Positions 44,674-54,170 of a DNA stretch of 64,000 nt are shown here, in pieces. This stretch comes from Deltaproteobacteria bacterium. Lineage in GTDB: Bacteria > Myxococcota > Kuafuiibacteriia > Kuafuiibacteriales > Kuafuiibacteriaceae. The DNA lies in contig WYAZ01000124.1 of the NCBI GenBank assembly GCA_011526105.1, positions 1-64,000 of the forward strand, given 5' to 3'. The notes under the pieces are model-generated. The model searched no databases. It was not told where the DNA came from and saw only the letters and a list, made by a program, of their open reading frames with translations. A program made the translations under genes and the position numbers. Position 1 is the first letter of the stretch. Every line of letters begins with the position of its first letter.

Positions 44674-45753
44674 TCAGGCGGCCACGATCGTGGCGTTGTT
44701 TCGGCTCTCGAACTTCATCGGTACCCCTAGTCGCTTGAGGCGCGCGTGGAGGGTGCTCTTCCCAATCCCGAGGACCCGCGCGACACGTGCGCGGTTGCCT
44801 CCGAAGGCGTCGATCATGCGAAGCAGCGCGCGTCGCTCCTCCTCAACCGGCAGCTGGTCGAGGAGTTCCATCGACAACTCCTTCACGTCGATCACCGACG
44901 CGGAGCGCGTGCGCGTCTCGCGAAGGCCCGAAACATCTCGACGACAGGGCGCACGAGGAAGGGGGTTCGAGCCTGAGAGGCCGAGGTCATCGGCCTCAAT
45001 CATCAGGCCCTCGGCGAGATGCTGCGCACGAAGTATTCGGTTCTTGAGTTCCCGAACGTTGCCGGGAAAGTCGTGATGAAGGAGGGCTGTGCGCGCAGAA
45101 GGCGAGAGGCGCTTTGGGCTCCCGCCCGCCTCAGAGATGAATCGTTCAGCAAGCAGAATGACGTCGCTCCTCCGCGCGGAGAGGGGAGGTACGGTGACCG
45201 ACAAAACCCAAAGTCGATGGAGAAGGTCCTCGCGAAACCTCCCTTCCGCAACCATTCGAGACAGGTCTCGATGGGTCGCGGCGACGACGCGTGCGTCGAC
45301 CGGCCGCTCGGCCACATCACCCACCCGTCGCACCGATCCGGTCTCGAGCGCGCGCAGCAGTCGAGGCTGAAGCTCCAGGGGCAGCTCGCCGACCTCGTCG
45401 AGGAAGAGCGTCCCGCCTTTAGCGGCCTCGAAGAGACCCGCGCGGTCATCGTCTGCGCCGGTGAAGGCACCTTTCTTGTGACCGAAGAGCTCGCTCTCGA
45501 TGAGCTGAGGGCTGATGGCGCCACAGTTCACTGCCACGAAGGGGCGGCTCGAGCGCAGAGAGCTCTCGTGCAGCGCACGAGCGACCAGCTCCTTGCCGCT
45601 GCCGGTGGGGCCTTGCACGAGCACGGGCAAGGTCGTGCGAGCGGACCGACGGACCAGCTCGAACATCGCGTGCATCCGAGTGTCAGCGGACCAGAGGCCG
45701 GAGAGTTGAGTGGGGCGGGGCGGGCTCGGAGCGAGCGGTCGATCCAGGTTCAC
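44674..45753 (-). CDS. Sigma-54-dependent activator without sensor domain (HrpS-like)
   Basis: A 359-aa bacterial enhancer-binding protein. It has almost no N-terminal region, like HrpR/HrpS, so activity is probably set by expression level or a partner protein. AAA+ features: Walker A GPTGSGKE at 48-55, the sigma-54 contact loop GAFTGA at 95-100, Walker B GGTLFLDE at 113-120, and the R-finger region FREDLLHRL. The C-terminal Fis-type helix-turn-helix reads GGNRARVARVLGIGKSTLHARLKRLG. It lies inside the type III operon, whose first gene has a sigma-54-like promoter, suggesting positive feedback. The start is GTG45753, without a clear Shine-Dalgarno. Confidence 0.92.
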   Translation of the reverse strand: MNLDRPLAPSPPRPTQLSGLWSADTRMHAMFELVRRSARTTLPVLVQGPTGSGKELVARALHESSLRSSRPFVAVNCGAISPQLIESELFGHKKGAFTGADDDRAGLFEAAKGGTLFLDEVGELPLELQPRLLRALETGSVRRVGDVAERPVDARVVAATHRDLSRMVAEGRFREDLLHRLWVLSVTVPPLSARRSDVILLAERFISEAGGSPKRLSPSARTALLHHDFPGNVRELKNRILRAQHLAEGLMIEADDLGLSGSNPLPRAPCRRDVSGLRETRTRSASVIDVKELSMELLDQLPVEEERRALLRMIDAFGGNRARVARVLGIGKSTLHARLKRLGVPMKFESRNNATIVAA

Positions 45754-45767
45754 GAGATGTAGGATCC

Positions 45768-45788
45768 GGATCTGGGCCCTACAGATCC
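45768..45788. repeat. Hairpin between secreted-protein genes and activator gene
   Basis: GGATCTG-GGCCCTA-CAGATCC is a 7-bp perfect inverted repeat in the 71-nt space inside the type III operon. There is no U-run, so simple termination is not supported; it could reduce read-through so that the upstream secreted proteins are made in excess of the activator and gate. Confidence 0.4.
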
Positions 45789-45824
45789 ATTACCGCCGTT
45801 CGTAAGTAGTGAGATGCGGCCGAA

Positions 45825-46274
45825 TCAGCCGCTGTGAGGCTTCTGGCCGGTGAGGACGTCGGAGAGCTTCTGCAGCACCGCCAAGAGGTCGGCGCGGTCC
45901 TGCGCGTGGGGCAGTCCGGCGAGAACCTCTCGAATCTCGACGTCTCGGCCGCGTAAGTCCTCCGCGATGTCGGCGGCGAGATCGAAGCCCTCGGCTGCAT
46001 TTCCGATGAGGCCGGCGAGTCTATCCAAGTCGGCTGTTCTCGCGTCCGGCTCCGCCGTCTCTTTCGCCGTACTCGAGAGCCCCTCCGAGAGATTTGAAAA
46101 CAGCTTGCTCGCGGTAGCAAAGACAACGATATGCCGGTCCGAATCCTTCTCCTTGGCGCGCGCAATGTCCGTGTCCCCGTGTCTTCGATCTTCGGCGCTC
46201 CGCAGTCTGTTGTGCTCGAGCTCGAGCACGCTCAACTCATTTAGTGCGTTCCCCAGAGTGATCTTGGTGTTCAT
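45825..46274 (-). CDS. Small helical protein of the type III locus
   Basis: A 149-aa acidic helical protein, ATG46274 after AGGAGG (5-nt spacing), 9 nt after the hydrophobic translocator-like gene. Segments such as LGNALNELSVLELEHNRLR, IVVFATASKLFSNLSEGL and RADLLAVLQKLSDVLTG suggest a helical bundle. It has no signal peptide. It could be a chaperone or a co-secreted protein; I recognise no family. Confidence 0.7.
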   Translation of the reverse strand: MNTKITLGNALNELSVLELEHNRLRSAEDRRHGDTDIARAKEKDSDRHIVVFATASKLFSNLSEGLSSTAKETAEPDARTADLDRLAGLIGNAAEGFDLAADIAEDLRGRDVEIREVLAGLPHAQDRADLLAVLQKLSDVLTGQKPHSG

Positions 46275-46283
46275 CGTGGCCTC

Positions 46284-46856
46284 CTACTTTGCCGGCGCGT
46301 AGCTCTGCATCACCGCTTCCATCGCGCGCATGATCGCTTCATTCACCTTGTCGGACATGTCTTCCGTCTTCTCAGAGCTCGTCAGCAGGCGCTCGAGCTC
46401 CTTCTTCAGGGCCTCGACCAGCTTCTGCTCGTACTCGAGCTTCGTGGCCGCCTTGTCCAACCCCTTGCCGATCTTCGGAGACACGATCCCGTCGAACACC
46501 GCTCCGATGGCCGCCACGAGCAGCACCTTGACCAGCTTCTTTGCCAGCATTTTGGCCGCGAGCTGGACGAGTACCGTCCCCGTGCCGCCGGACGCCGCCC
46601 CGGCCACCACCGAAAGCACCGTCATCACCACCTTCACGATGGCCGAGAACACCGCTCGTCTCTGAGCCGCCTTGAGCCGCTTCATCGCGGCCTGAAGCTG
46701 CTTCGTTGCCTCCGCAATCGCCGCTCTCAGTTCCTGGTCTGCCGCTTGCGACTGCGTGTTCTGTGCAGCGGAGTTGACGGTCTCGTTGGCAATGGTAGAC
46801 GCATTGAGCGCGGCAAATGCAGCACCCTGGGTGGCGTTGGTGATGACCACGCTCAT
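46284..46856 (-). CDS. Putative type III translocon pore protein
   Basis: A 190-aa protein with the layout of minor translocators: a polar, Asn/Gln-rich N-terminus, a coiled coil (LRAAIAEATKQLQAAMKRL), a long hydrophobic stretch at about 70-125 (VFSAIVKVVMTVLSVVAG, LVKVLLVAAIGAVFDGI), and a C-terminal helix (KLVEALKKELERLL). YopD/IpaC-type proteins insert into target membranes in this way. The identity is inferred from architecture and operon, not from a family motif. ATG46856 (AAGGGAG, 6-nt spacing) is preferred to GTG46859; it overlaps the upstream stop by 1 nt. Confidence 0.7.
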   Translation of the reverse strand: MSVVITNATQGAAFAALNASTIANETVNSAAQNTQSQAADQELRAAIAEATKQLQAAMKRLKAAQRRAVFSAIVKVVMTVLSVVAGAASGGTGTVLVQLAAKMLAKKLVKVLLVAAIGAVFDGIVSPKIGKGLDKAATKLEYEQKLVEALKKELERLLTSSEKTEDMSDKVNEAIMRAMEAVMQSYAPAK

Positions 46857-47281
46857 CACTCACTCCCTTCGGAGTTGACGATGGGCTTGTTTTGGATCTG
46901 GTTCATGACCTTCTGAAGCTGCTGACTGACGTCGTTGCCCTTTTCGATTCGCGCCAGGGTCGAGTCCGCTTCCTTGAGCAGTCTCTCTCCTGCGCCTTTT
47001 GTCTTCTTGAGCGCGTGCTCCTGCACCGCCTCTCTCTTCTGCGCCTTCTTGATCTTCCTGTTCTTTCTGAAGCGCATGAACTTCTTCTTCCTCCGAGCCG
47101 TCTTGCTGGTCTCCGCGAGGTCGCTGTCGAGCTTCGCCTGCAGCTTCTGGTTCGCGGCGAGGTCGTTCTTGGTTGCGATGAGACCCGCCGACTCTGCCTG
47201 TTCCACCGCTTCTGTGGATGCTGACGCTTGCTGAAGCGCGCTCGTGGCGATCATATCGCCGGTCATTCCTGTGACTCTCAT
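46856..47281 (-). CDS. Basic coiled-coil protein of the type III locus
   Basis: A 141-aa protein. ATG47281 is chosen because GAGGAGGAG lies 6 nt upstream; a longer frame to 47329 would add an acidic leader and overlap that site. The middle is strikingly basic (RRKKKFMRFRKNRKIKKAQK at about 63-82) inside a long predicted coiled coil, ending in a polar tail. It has no signal peptide. It is 31 nt after the first gene and overlaps the next. It may be a secreted or chaperone-bound component; I recognise no family. Confidence 0.7.
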   Translation of the reverse strand: MRVTGMTGDMIATSALQQASASTEAVEQAESAGLIATKNDLAANQKLQAKLDSDLAETSKTARRKKKFMRFRKNRKIKKAQKREAVQEHALKKTKGAGERLLKEADSTLARIEKGNDVSQQLQKVMNQIQNKPIVNSEGSE

Positions 47282-47312
47282 GATGGGCTCCTCCTCTTGG
47301 CTCGGGTCTTCC

Positions 47313-48035
47313 TCAGATGTTTCGGACAATCGCCATCACCGTGTCGCCGACCTTCTTGTTCAAGTTCGTGAGCGCGGTGTACGAGGTCTGCTTCTGCTGC
47401 TGTAGCTGCTGAAGCTCGGTGGAGAGCCGCTGTTGATCGATCTGCAGTGACTTCGAAGTATTCTGAAGCGTCTCGCCAATGAGCGTGAACAGACGGTTCA
47501 TGTCCTCCGCCGAGGTCTTCGATGGGTCGGCGCTGTTCAGTTTGTCGAACTGCGTCTTGAGTTCGGGGTTCATCGAGAACAGCGGCCCTAGGGTGGCGCC
47601 GAGGTTCTTCATGAGCGCGGCGTACTCGGTCTTGTTGAAGGAGCCGTTGTCCTTGTGCGCGTTGAGCGCGCGCACCGAGTTCAGAGCGTTCATCGCCCCG
47701 GAGACCATCTTGACCTGCTCTGCGAGCGTGAACAGCGCGGCCGCGTACTGCTTGACCTGCTCGTCCATGGAGGCCGCGACCTCCTCGAGTGCGGCGCCGA
47801 TGAGGGCGTCGACGTCGAGGTAGAGCGACATCTTTGCTGACACCGACGAGAGCATCGAAAAGGGATTGCCGTTGCCCGAGTAGTCCACGGGCGTGTAGTT
47901 TGCCGTCGGCAGCGCGCTCGGGTTTGCTTTCTGGGTGTGGCTGCTGATGATTCGGTCCAGAATGTCGGGGTTCACGGTGAAGGACTTGAAGTTGGTCTGT
48001 TGAAGTAGGACTGGGATCTTGTAGTTCTCGGGCAC
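47313..48035 (-). CDS. First gene of type III operon; tip/translocator-like coiled-coil protein
   Basis: About 240 aa from GTG48035, which has GAGGAG (48045-48050) at 9-nt spacing; the alternative TTG48056 would lie almost on the predicted transcription start. The protein is soluble and helical: a short N-terminal region (NYKIPVLLQQTNFKSF), a central helical domain, and a long C-terminal Gln-rich coiled coil (QQRLSTELQQLQQQKQTSY) ending in a hydrophobic tail VGDTVMAIVRNI. Needle-tip proteins (IpaD/LcrV class) and helper proteins share this layout; that assignment is inference. The promoter-proximal position suggests high expression. Confidence 0.7.
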   Translation of the reverse strand: MPENYKIPVLLQQTNFKSFTVNPDILDRIISSHTQKANPSALPTANYTPVDYSGNGNPFSMLSSVSAKMSLYLDVDALIGAALEEVAASMDEQVKQYAAALFTLAEQVKMVSGAMNALNSVRALNAHKDNGSFNKTEYAALMKNLGATLGPLFSMNPELKTQFDKLNSADPSKTSAEDMNRLFTLIGETLQNTSKSLQIDQQRLSTELQQLQQQKQTSYTALTNLNKKVGDTVMAIVRNI

Positions 48036-48063
48036 GTTGATGTTCTCCTCTGACAACGGTCAC

Positions 48064-48079
48064 TCCAAGCTTCATGCCA
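48064..48079 (-). promoter_or_regulatory. Sigma-54-like promoter of the type III operon
   Basis: The reverse strand reads TGGCATG-AAGC-TTGGA. The -24 half is as good as that of the 20.86-kb site, but the -12 half is TTGG instead of TTGC, so the invariant GC is lost. Initiation near 48052 would leave a short leader that just includes GAGGAG and GTG48035, consistent with the revised gene start. The sigma-54 activator encoded in this operon supports the call. Confidence 0.5.
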
Positions 48080-48130
48080 CCCCGGATCAGGCGCCTTGTT
48101 CGAGCCTCGTTCCGGTTTTGTTCAAAGCGC

Positions 48131-48146
48131 GTTCGATCGATTGAAC
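48131..48146. promoter_or_regulatory. Near-palindrome in divergent control region
   Basis: GTTCGATC-GATTGAAC, a 16-bp palindrome with one mismatch pair, sits about 55 bp upstream of the sigma-54-like site, between the type III operon and the divergent beta-propeller gene. Size and position fit a dimeric activator or repressor site, possibly that of the locus activator. Confidence 0.35.
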
Positions 48147-48286
48147 GAAGGTCCATGGCGCCGGATCCGCAGAGCCGCGTCGCCTCATCCTTGGAAATCC
48201 GAGAGGTCTGCGCCGATTTCCCCGCTTCTTTCAGCGCTTTGCGTCGGCATAGGCCCTGCAAAGCACCCAGGCGGAAGGTGATTCCC

Positions 48287-50365
48287 ATGACGAGACTCCA
48301 TCGATTTCGCTCCGCCGCCCTCTTTCTCTGCTCCCTCCCCGTTTCCGTCGCGTGCTCGGACGGGTCGATCGAACCTCCCGCCGTTCAGCAGCGCGTCGCG
48401 CTCGAGGCCTTCTCCACGTGCGAGGCGCTCGAAGCGCACGTCGAGGACAACGCAGTCGCGCTCATGCGCAGCTACCTTCGTCCGGACTACTTCTACGGTG
48501 GACCGCTTCGTGGTGGAATCGAAGTGGGCGCCCCTACCGCCGACGCGAACTCGAGCCAAGGGCCGAGCGCCTACACGAAGACCAACGTGCAGGTTCAGGG
48601 CGTCGACGAAGCCGACTTCATGAAGAACACGGGTACGCATATCTACACGCTGGCGGGTGGTCGTTTGTTCGTCGCCAAGAGCTGGCCCGCCGCTGATCTG
48701 TCGGTGATCGCCGAGCTCGACCTCGAAGGTTATCCGTACTCGATGTTCCTCGACGACAAGCGAAACCGCATCGTCGTTCTGTCCTCGGTCAACGCGCCCT
48801 ATGTCATTCCGCCGGACGGCGCCTCGGCAGACTGCCTCGCCTACGGCTACTGCTCCTGGGCGGTCGCGACAAAGGTGTCGATCATCGACGTGACGAATCC
48901 GGCTCAGCCGTCGATCCGAGACGAGCTCTTCCTTCCCGGCTGGCTCCAGAACTCGAGACGCATCGAGGGCTCGGTGCGGGTGGTGCTGGGTGACCACTTC
49001 CGCTGGCCGGACAACATGCAGTGGTGGCCCGATTACGAAGAAGGGCTTTGGGAGAACGAGGCGTTGCTGCAGGCGCGGCTCGACCGCCTCGCCGACGACA
49101 ACGAGGAGATCCTTCGGGCGCGGAGCCTCTCGGACTGGCTGCCCTCGGCTTTGCGAAGGCTGCCGGATGGCCAGCTCATCAGCGTCCCGTACGAATGCAG
49201 CGACTTCCATCGCGTGACCGCTTCTGTGGATCTGGGCTTCACCACCGTCGCCACCATCAACCTCGACAACCTCGGCGCCCCGCCTGAGCAGACCTCGGTC
49301 ATCGCGTCGACGAGCGAGGTCTATGCTTCCCTGGAATCCTTGTACCTGGCTACGCGGCATTGGTGGTGGTGGCCGCGTCCCGGCCAGATCGACCACACCT
49401 ACCTCTTCAAGTTCGACATCACAGATCCGAACCAGGCGCGCTTCGTGGCCGCCGGGGGAGCGCCCGGCCACATCCTCAATCAGTTCGCGCTCGATGAACA
49501 CGAGGGCTTCTTGCGCATCGCCACCACCATCGCTTCTCGCGAAGAGGATCCCGACAACGAGTGGGGTCGCATCGTCACCACGAATCGAGTGAGCGTCCTC
49601 GGTGAGCGGTCCGGGAGCCTGGAGGTCGTAGGCCAGACGAGAGACATCGCCGAGGGGGAACGCATCACCAGCGCGCGCTTCCTCGGGACCAAGGGCTTTG
49701 TCGTCACGTTTCGACAGGTGGATCCGCTGTTCACGGTCGACCTGTCTTCGCCGACAAACCCGAGGGTCGTGGGCGAGCTCAAAGTGCCGGGCTTCTCTTC
49801 GTACATCCATCCCCTCGATGAGAACTACCTGCTCACCATCGGCACGCACATCGACGAGCCGGATCCGAACGGTCAGGTGAACTGGCAGACGCGTTCGATG
49901 AAGCTCAGCATCTTCGACGTTACGGACTTCGAGAATCCGGTCGAGAAGTTCACCGAGCTCGTGGGGACATCGAACGGCTACTCCGAGGCCGCTTGGGAGC
50001 ACAAGGCCTTCAACTACTTCCCCGAGCGTGGCCTGCTCGCGATTCCCTTCTCGGACTACATCCAGGATGGAAGTCGAGAGGACTACTGGGGTCAGTTCGT
50101 CAGTGAGCTTCGGGTATTTCGAGTCGGGGCGGACACCGGAATCGCACCGGTGGGTGCCATCTCGATGTCCGACATCTATCAAGAGTACCGCTACGACCAG
50201 TGGTCCTGGCGATGGAGCCCCTGGGTGCGCCGGAGCGTGATGGCCGACGACTTCGCCTACGCGGTGAGCGACGCCGGGATCCGAGTGGCCAACGTGGCCA
50301 ATCTCTCCCAGACCATCGCGACCGCGCAGTTTGCCCCGGTTGTGGACTACGGCTCGGGCCGGTAG
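48287..50365 (+). CDS. Secreted beta-propeller domain protein
   Basis: A 692-aa exported protein; ATG48287 lies 8 nt after GGAAGG. The leader ends VSVACSD (Cys23, imperfect lipobox). The mature protein matches the bacterial 'beta propeller domain' family (PF09826 type), whose hallmark TNVQVQGVDEADFMKNTG is present near residue 105, followed by repeated strands such as VSIIDVTNPAQPSIRDEL and LSIFDVTDFENPVEKF. The enzymatic function of the family is not established. It diverges from the type III operon across about 230 nt; a functional link is not shown. The next gene follows after 40 nt. Confidence 0.88.
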   Translation: MTRLHRFRSAALFLCSLPVSVACSDGSIEPPAVQQRVALEAFSTCEALEAHVEDNAVALMRSYLRPDYFYGGPLRGGIEVGAPTADANSSQGPSAYTKTNVQVQGVDEADFMKNTGTHIYTLAGGRLFVAKSWPAADLSVIAELDLEGYPYSMFLDDKRNRIVVLSSVNAPYVIPPDGASADCLAYGYCSWAVATKVSIIDVTNPAQPSIRDELFLPGWLQNSRRIEGSVRVVLGDHFRWPDNMQWWPDYEEGLWENEALLQARLDRLADDNEEILRARSLSDWLPSALRRLPDGQLISVPYECSDFHRVTASVDLGFTTVATINLDNLGAPPEQTSVIASTSEVYASLESLYLATRHWWWWPRPGQIDHTYLFKFDITDPNQARFVAAGGAPGHILNQFALDEHEGFLRIATTIASREEDPDNEWGRIVTTNRVSVLGERSGSLEVVGQTRDIAEGERITSARFLGTKGFVVTFRQVDPLFTVDLSSPTNPRVVGELKVPGFSSYIHPLDENYLLTIGTHIDEPDPNGQVNWQTRSMKLSIFDVTDFENPVEKFTELVGTSNGYSEAAWEHKAFNYFPERGLLAIPFSDYIQDGSREDYWGQFVSELRVFRVGADTGIAPVGAISMSDIYQEYRYDQWSWRWSPWVRRSVMADDFAYAVSDAGIRVANVANLSQTIATAQFAPVVDYGSGR

Positions 50366-50405
50366 AGCTCTGGACCCAGCGCCAAAGAGACGGTATCTCG
50401 GGGCG

Positions 50406-52289
<1,884 letters not shown>

Positions 52290-52428
52290 CCTCGACGACT
52301 TTGCCGGTCTGTGCTGAGCCGATCCGCTTCGGAGCACGCGCTACGCCGTCTTGGCGCAGAGACCAGCAGGCCCAGCACGAACTCAGGTCGACCCCGGTCT
52401 GGCACGAGCCTCGCAGTGCTGGTAGCGC

Positions 52429-53004
52429 ATGTCCGGCTCTTCTGCGACGTACATCCTGCCCGGTCGACATCAGCCGCCGCACTTCGATCATCTCCGGCTG
52501 ATCTCGGCCGCGCTCGAGCACGTACCGACCGACCTCTATATCGGCCTCATCGTGAGCCCGCCGCCGCGTGGGGAGCCGGACACACACCTCGAGCGAGAGG
52601 CTCGTCTTCATCATACGCTGGACCGCGCGCCGTTCTCCTTCGACTTGCGCCGAAGGCTCCTCGAAGCGGCCTTTGCTGAGCACCTCGACCTGGCGGCGCG
52701 TAGTCGACTGCGCATCATCGCGCTTCCGCGGCCGGAGCTCGACTTCGAACTCGTCGAGGCCATCTTCCCCGGGCCCAGGGTGTGGATCATCCCGGAGCTC
52801 GGGGAGGCTTTCGACGAGATGAAGGCCCGCTTCTTCGCCGAAAGAGGTGATCGCGTCATGCGAATCGCGGGTAGCTCGGAGGTGAGCGGGCAGACCGTCC
52901 GCGCTTTGATCGAAGCCGAGGCCTGGACACCTCTCGAAACACACGCTCCCAGGAGCGTCATCCAGCTCATCCGTGAGGATCGAGCCAGAAGGAAGAAGTC
53001 ATGA
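52429..53004 (+). CDS. Archaeal-NadM-like nucleotidyltransferase
   Basis: A 191-aa HxGH-superfamily enzyme. It aligns by eye with nicotinamide-nucleotide adenylyltransferases of the archaeal NadM type: GRHQPPHFDH at 12-21 in place of GRFQPFHxGH, the PF..RRRLLEAAF helix in place of PFt..ER, and the C-terminal VSGQTVRALI in place of SGTEIR. In the usual HxGH motif Gly is replaced by Asp20 (HFDH), so activity or substrate may differ. Its stop overlaps the start of the inositol-3-phosphate synthase gene by 4 nt (ATGA), so the two are translationally coupled. The substrate could be NMN or a phosphorylated alcohol; not resolved. Confidence 0.75.
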   Translation: MSGSSATYILPGRHQPPHFDHLRLISAALEHVPTDLYIGLIVSPPPRGEPDTHLEREARLHHTLDRAPFSFDLRRRLLEAAFAEHLDLAARSRLRIIALPRPELDFELVEAIFPGPRVWIIPELGEAFDEMKARFFAERGDRVMRIAGSSEVSGQTVRALIEAEAWTPLETHAPRSVIQLIREDRARRKKS

Positions 53005-54170
53005 AAGTAGGAGTCATCATCGTGGGGGTGCGCGGTGCGACCGCGAGCACCATGATCGCCACCGCTTGCGCCCCGCGCTCCGGAGACGAAGCTCGATATC
53101 TGTTGTCGTCTTCATCTGCGGCGCGACAGCTCGATCTCGTTCCGCTCGCCGACATCGCGTGGGCCGGCTTCGACACGATGCGCGAAAGCTGGCCGGAGAC
53201 GCTCACGCGGCACGGCGTCCTCTCGCCGCAGCCTCACGCAGCACGACTCGAGTCCAAAGTGCAGATGCTCGACGCGGTGAGCTTCGAATCCGATCATGCA
53301 ACGGCAGTGGAGGGCGTGCGCCCACCCAGCGCGTCGGGACGCGTGGTGCTCGAGCAGCTCCGCGCGCAGATTCGAGCGTTCAAGGAGCGAGCACAGGTCG
53401 AGCGACTCATTCTCCTGCACCTGGGTGCGCCTTCCGTGCTCCCGGCCAGCGATCGCTGGCCCGATACGGGGGCAGAGCTGATGGCGGCGCTGGGTCGAGG
53501 CGAGCTCCAGACCGCGCCCGTGTATTACACGGTGGCGGCGATCCTCGAGGGGGCGGCGGTGATCGACTACACCGCGAGCGCCACCTTGGAGATACCAGGC
53601 ATTCTCGACTTGGCATGCATCGAGCGGGTGCCGCTGGCGGGCCGTGACGGAAGCACCGGCCAGACGCTGATGAAGTCCGTGCTCGCGCAGGCTTTCAGCA
53701 CGCGGCGGCTCAAGATTCGAGGCTGGTACAGCACGAACATCCTGGGCAACCACGATGGGCTCGTGCTTTCGGACGAGCGCTACGCGGACGTGAAGAAGAT
53801 CGACAAGACCGCCCTGCTCGAGCAGATTCTCGGAGAGTCGGTCGAGTCTCACCTCGTCGACATTCGGCACTACGCGCCGGCCGGCGATCGAAAAGAGGCC
53901 TGGGACGCGGTGGACTTCGAGACTTGGTACGGGGGCTCGGGCGAACTGCGGATCAACTGGCGGGCGGGCGACTCACTCCTCGCGACGCCGCCCATCCTCG
54001 ACCTCATTCGATTCACCGAATACGCGCTGCGTTTGGGGAGCATTGGAATGCAGACGCAGCTGTCGGGCTTCTTCAAACACCCGCTGGGGACGAGCGAACG
54101 CCGCTACCTGAAGCTCGCCGAGGACCTCGAGCGCTACATCGGTCGAGAGATCGAGAAAACCTCAAGGTAG
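53001..54170 (+). CDS. ino1: Inositol-3-phosphate synthase
   Basis: A 389-aa myo-inositol-phosphate synthase, which converts glucose 6-phosphate to 1L-myo-inositol 1-phosphate using bound NAD. The NAD-binding start is VGVIIVGVRGATAST (2-16); the family core GRDGSTGQTLMKSVL and RGWYSTNILGNHDGLVL follows in the middle, with the C-terminal GGSGELRINWRAGDSLLATP. The length is as in archaeal/bacterial forms. The gene overlaps the nucleotidyltransferase by 4 nt and the convergent beta-helix gene by 9 nt. The product would feed inositol lipids or soluble inositol phosphates. Confidence 0.93.
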   Translation: MKVGVIIVGVRGATASTMIATACAPRSGDEARYLLSSSSAARQLDLVPLADIAWAGFDTMRESWPETLTRHGVLSPQPHAARLESKVQMLDAVSFESDHATAVEGVRPPSASGRVVLEQLRAQIRAFKERAQVERLILLHLGAPSVLPASDRWPDTGAELMAALGRGELQTAPVYYTVAAILEGAAVIDYTASATLEIPGILDLACIERVPLAGRDGSTGQTLMKSVLAQAFSTRRLKIRGWYSTNILGNHDGLVLSDERYADVKKIDKTALLEQILGESVESHLVDIRHYAPAGDRKEAWDAVDFETWYGGSGELRINWRAGDSLLATPPILDLIRFTEYALRLGSIGMQTQLSGFFKHPLGTSERRYLKLAEDLERYIGREIEKTSR

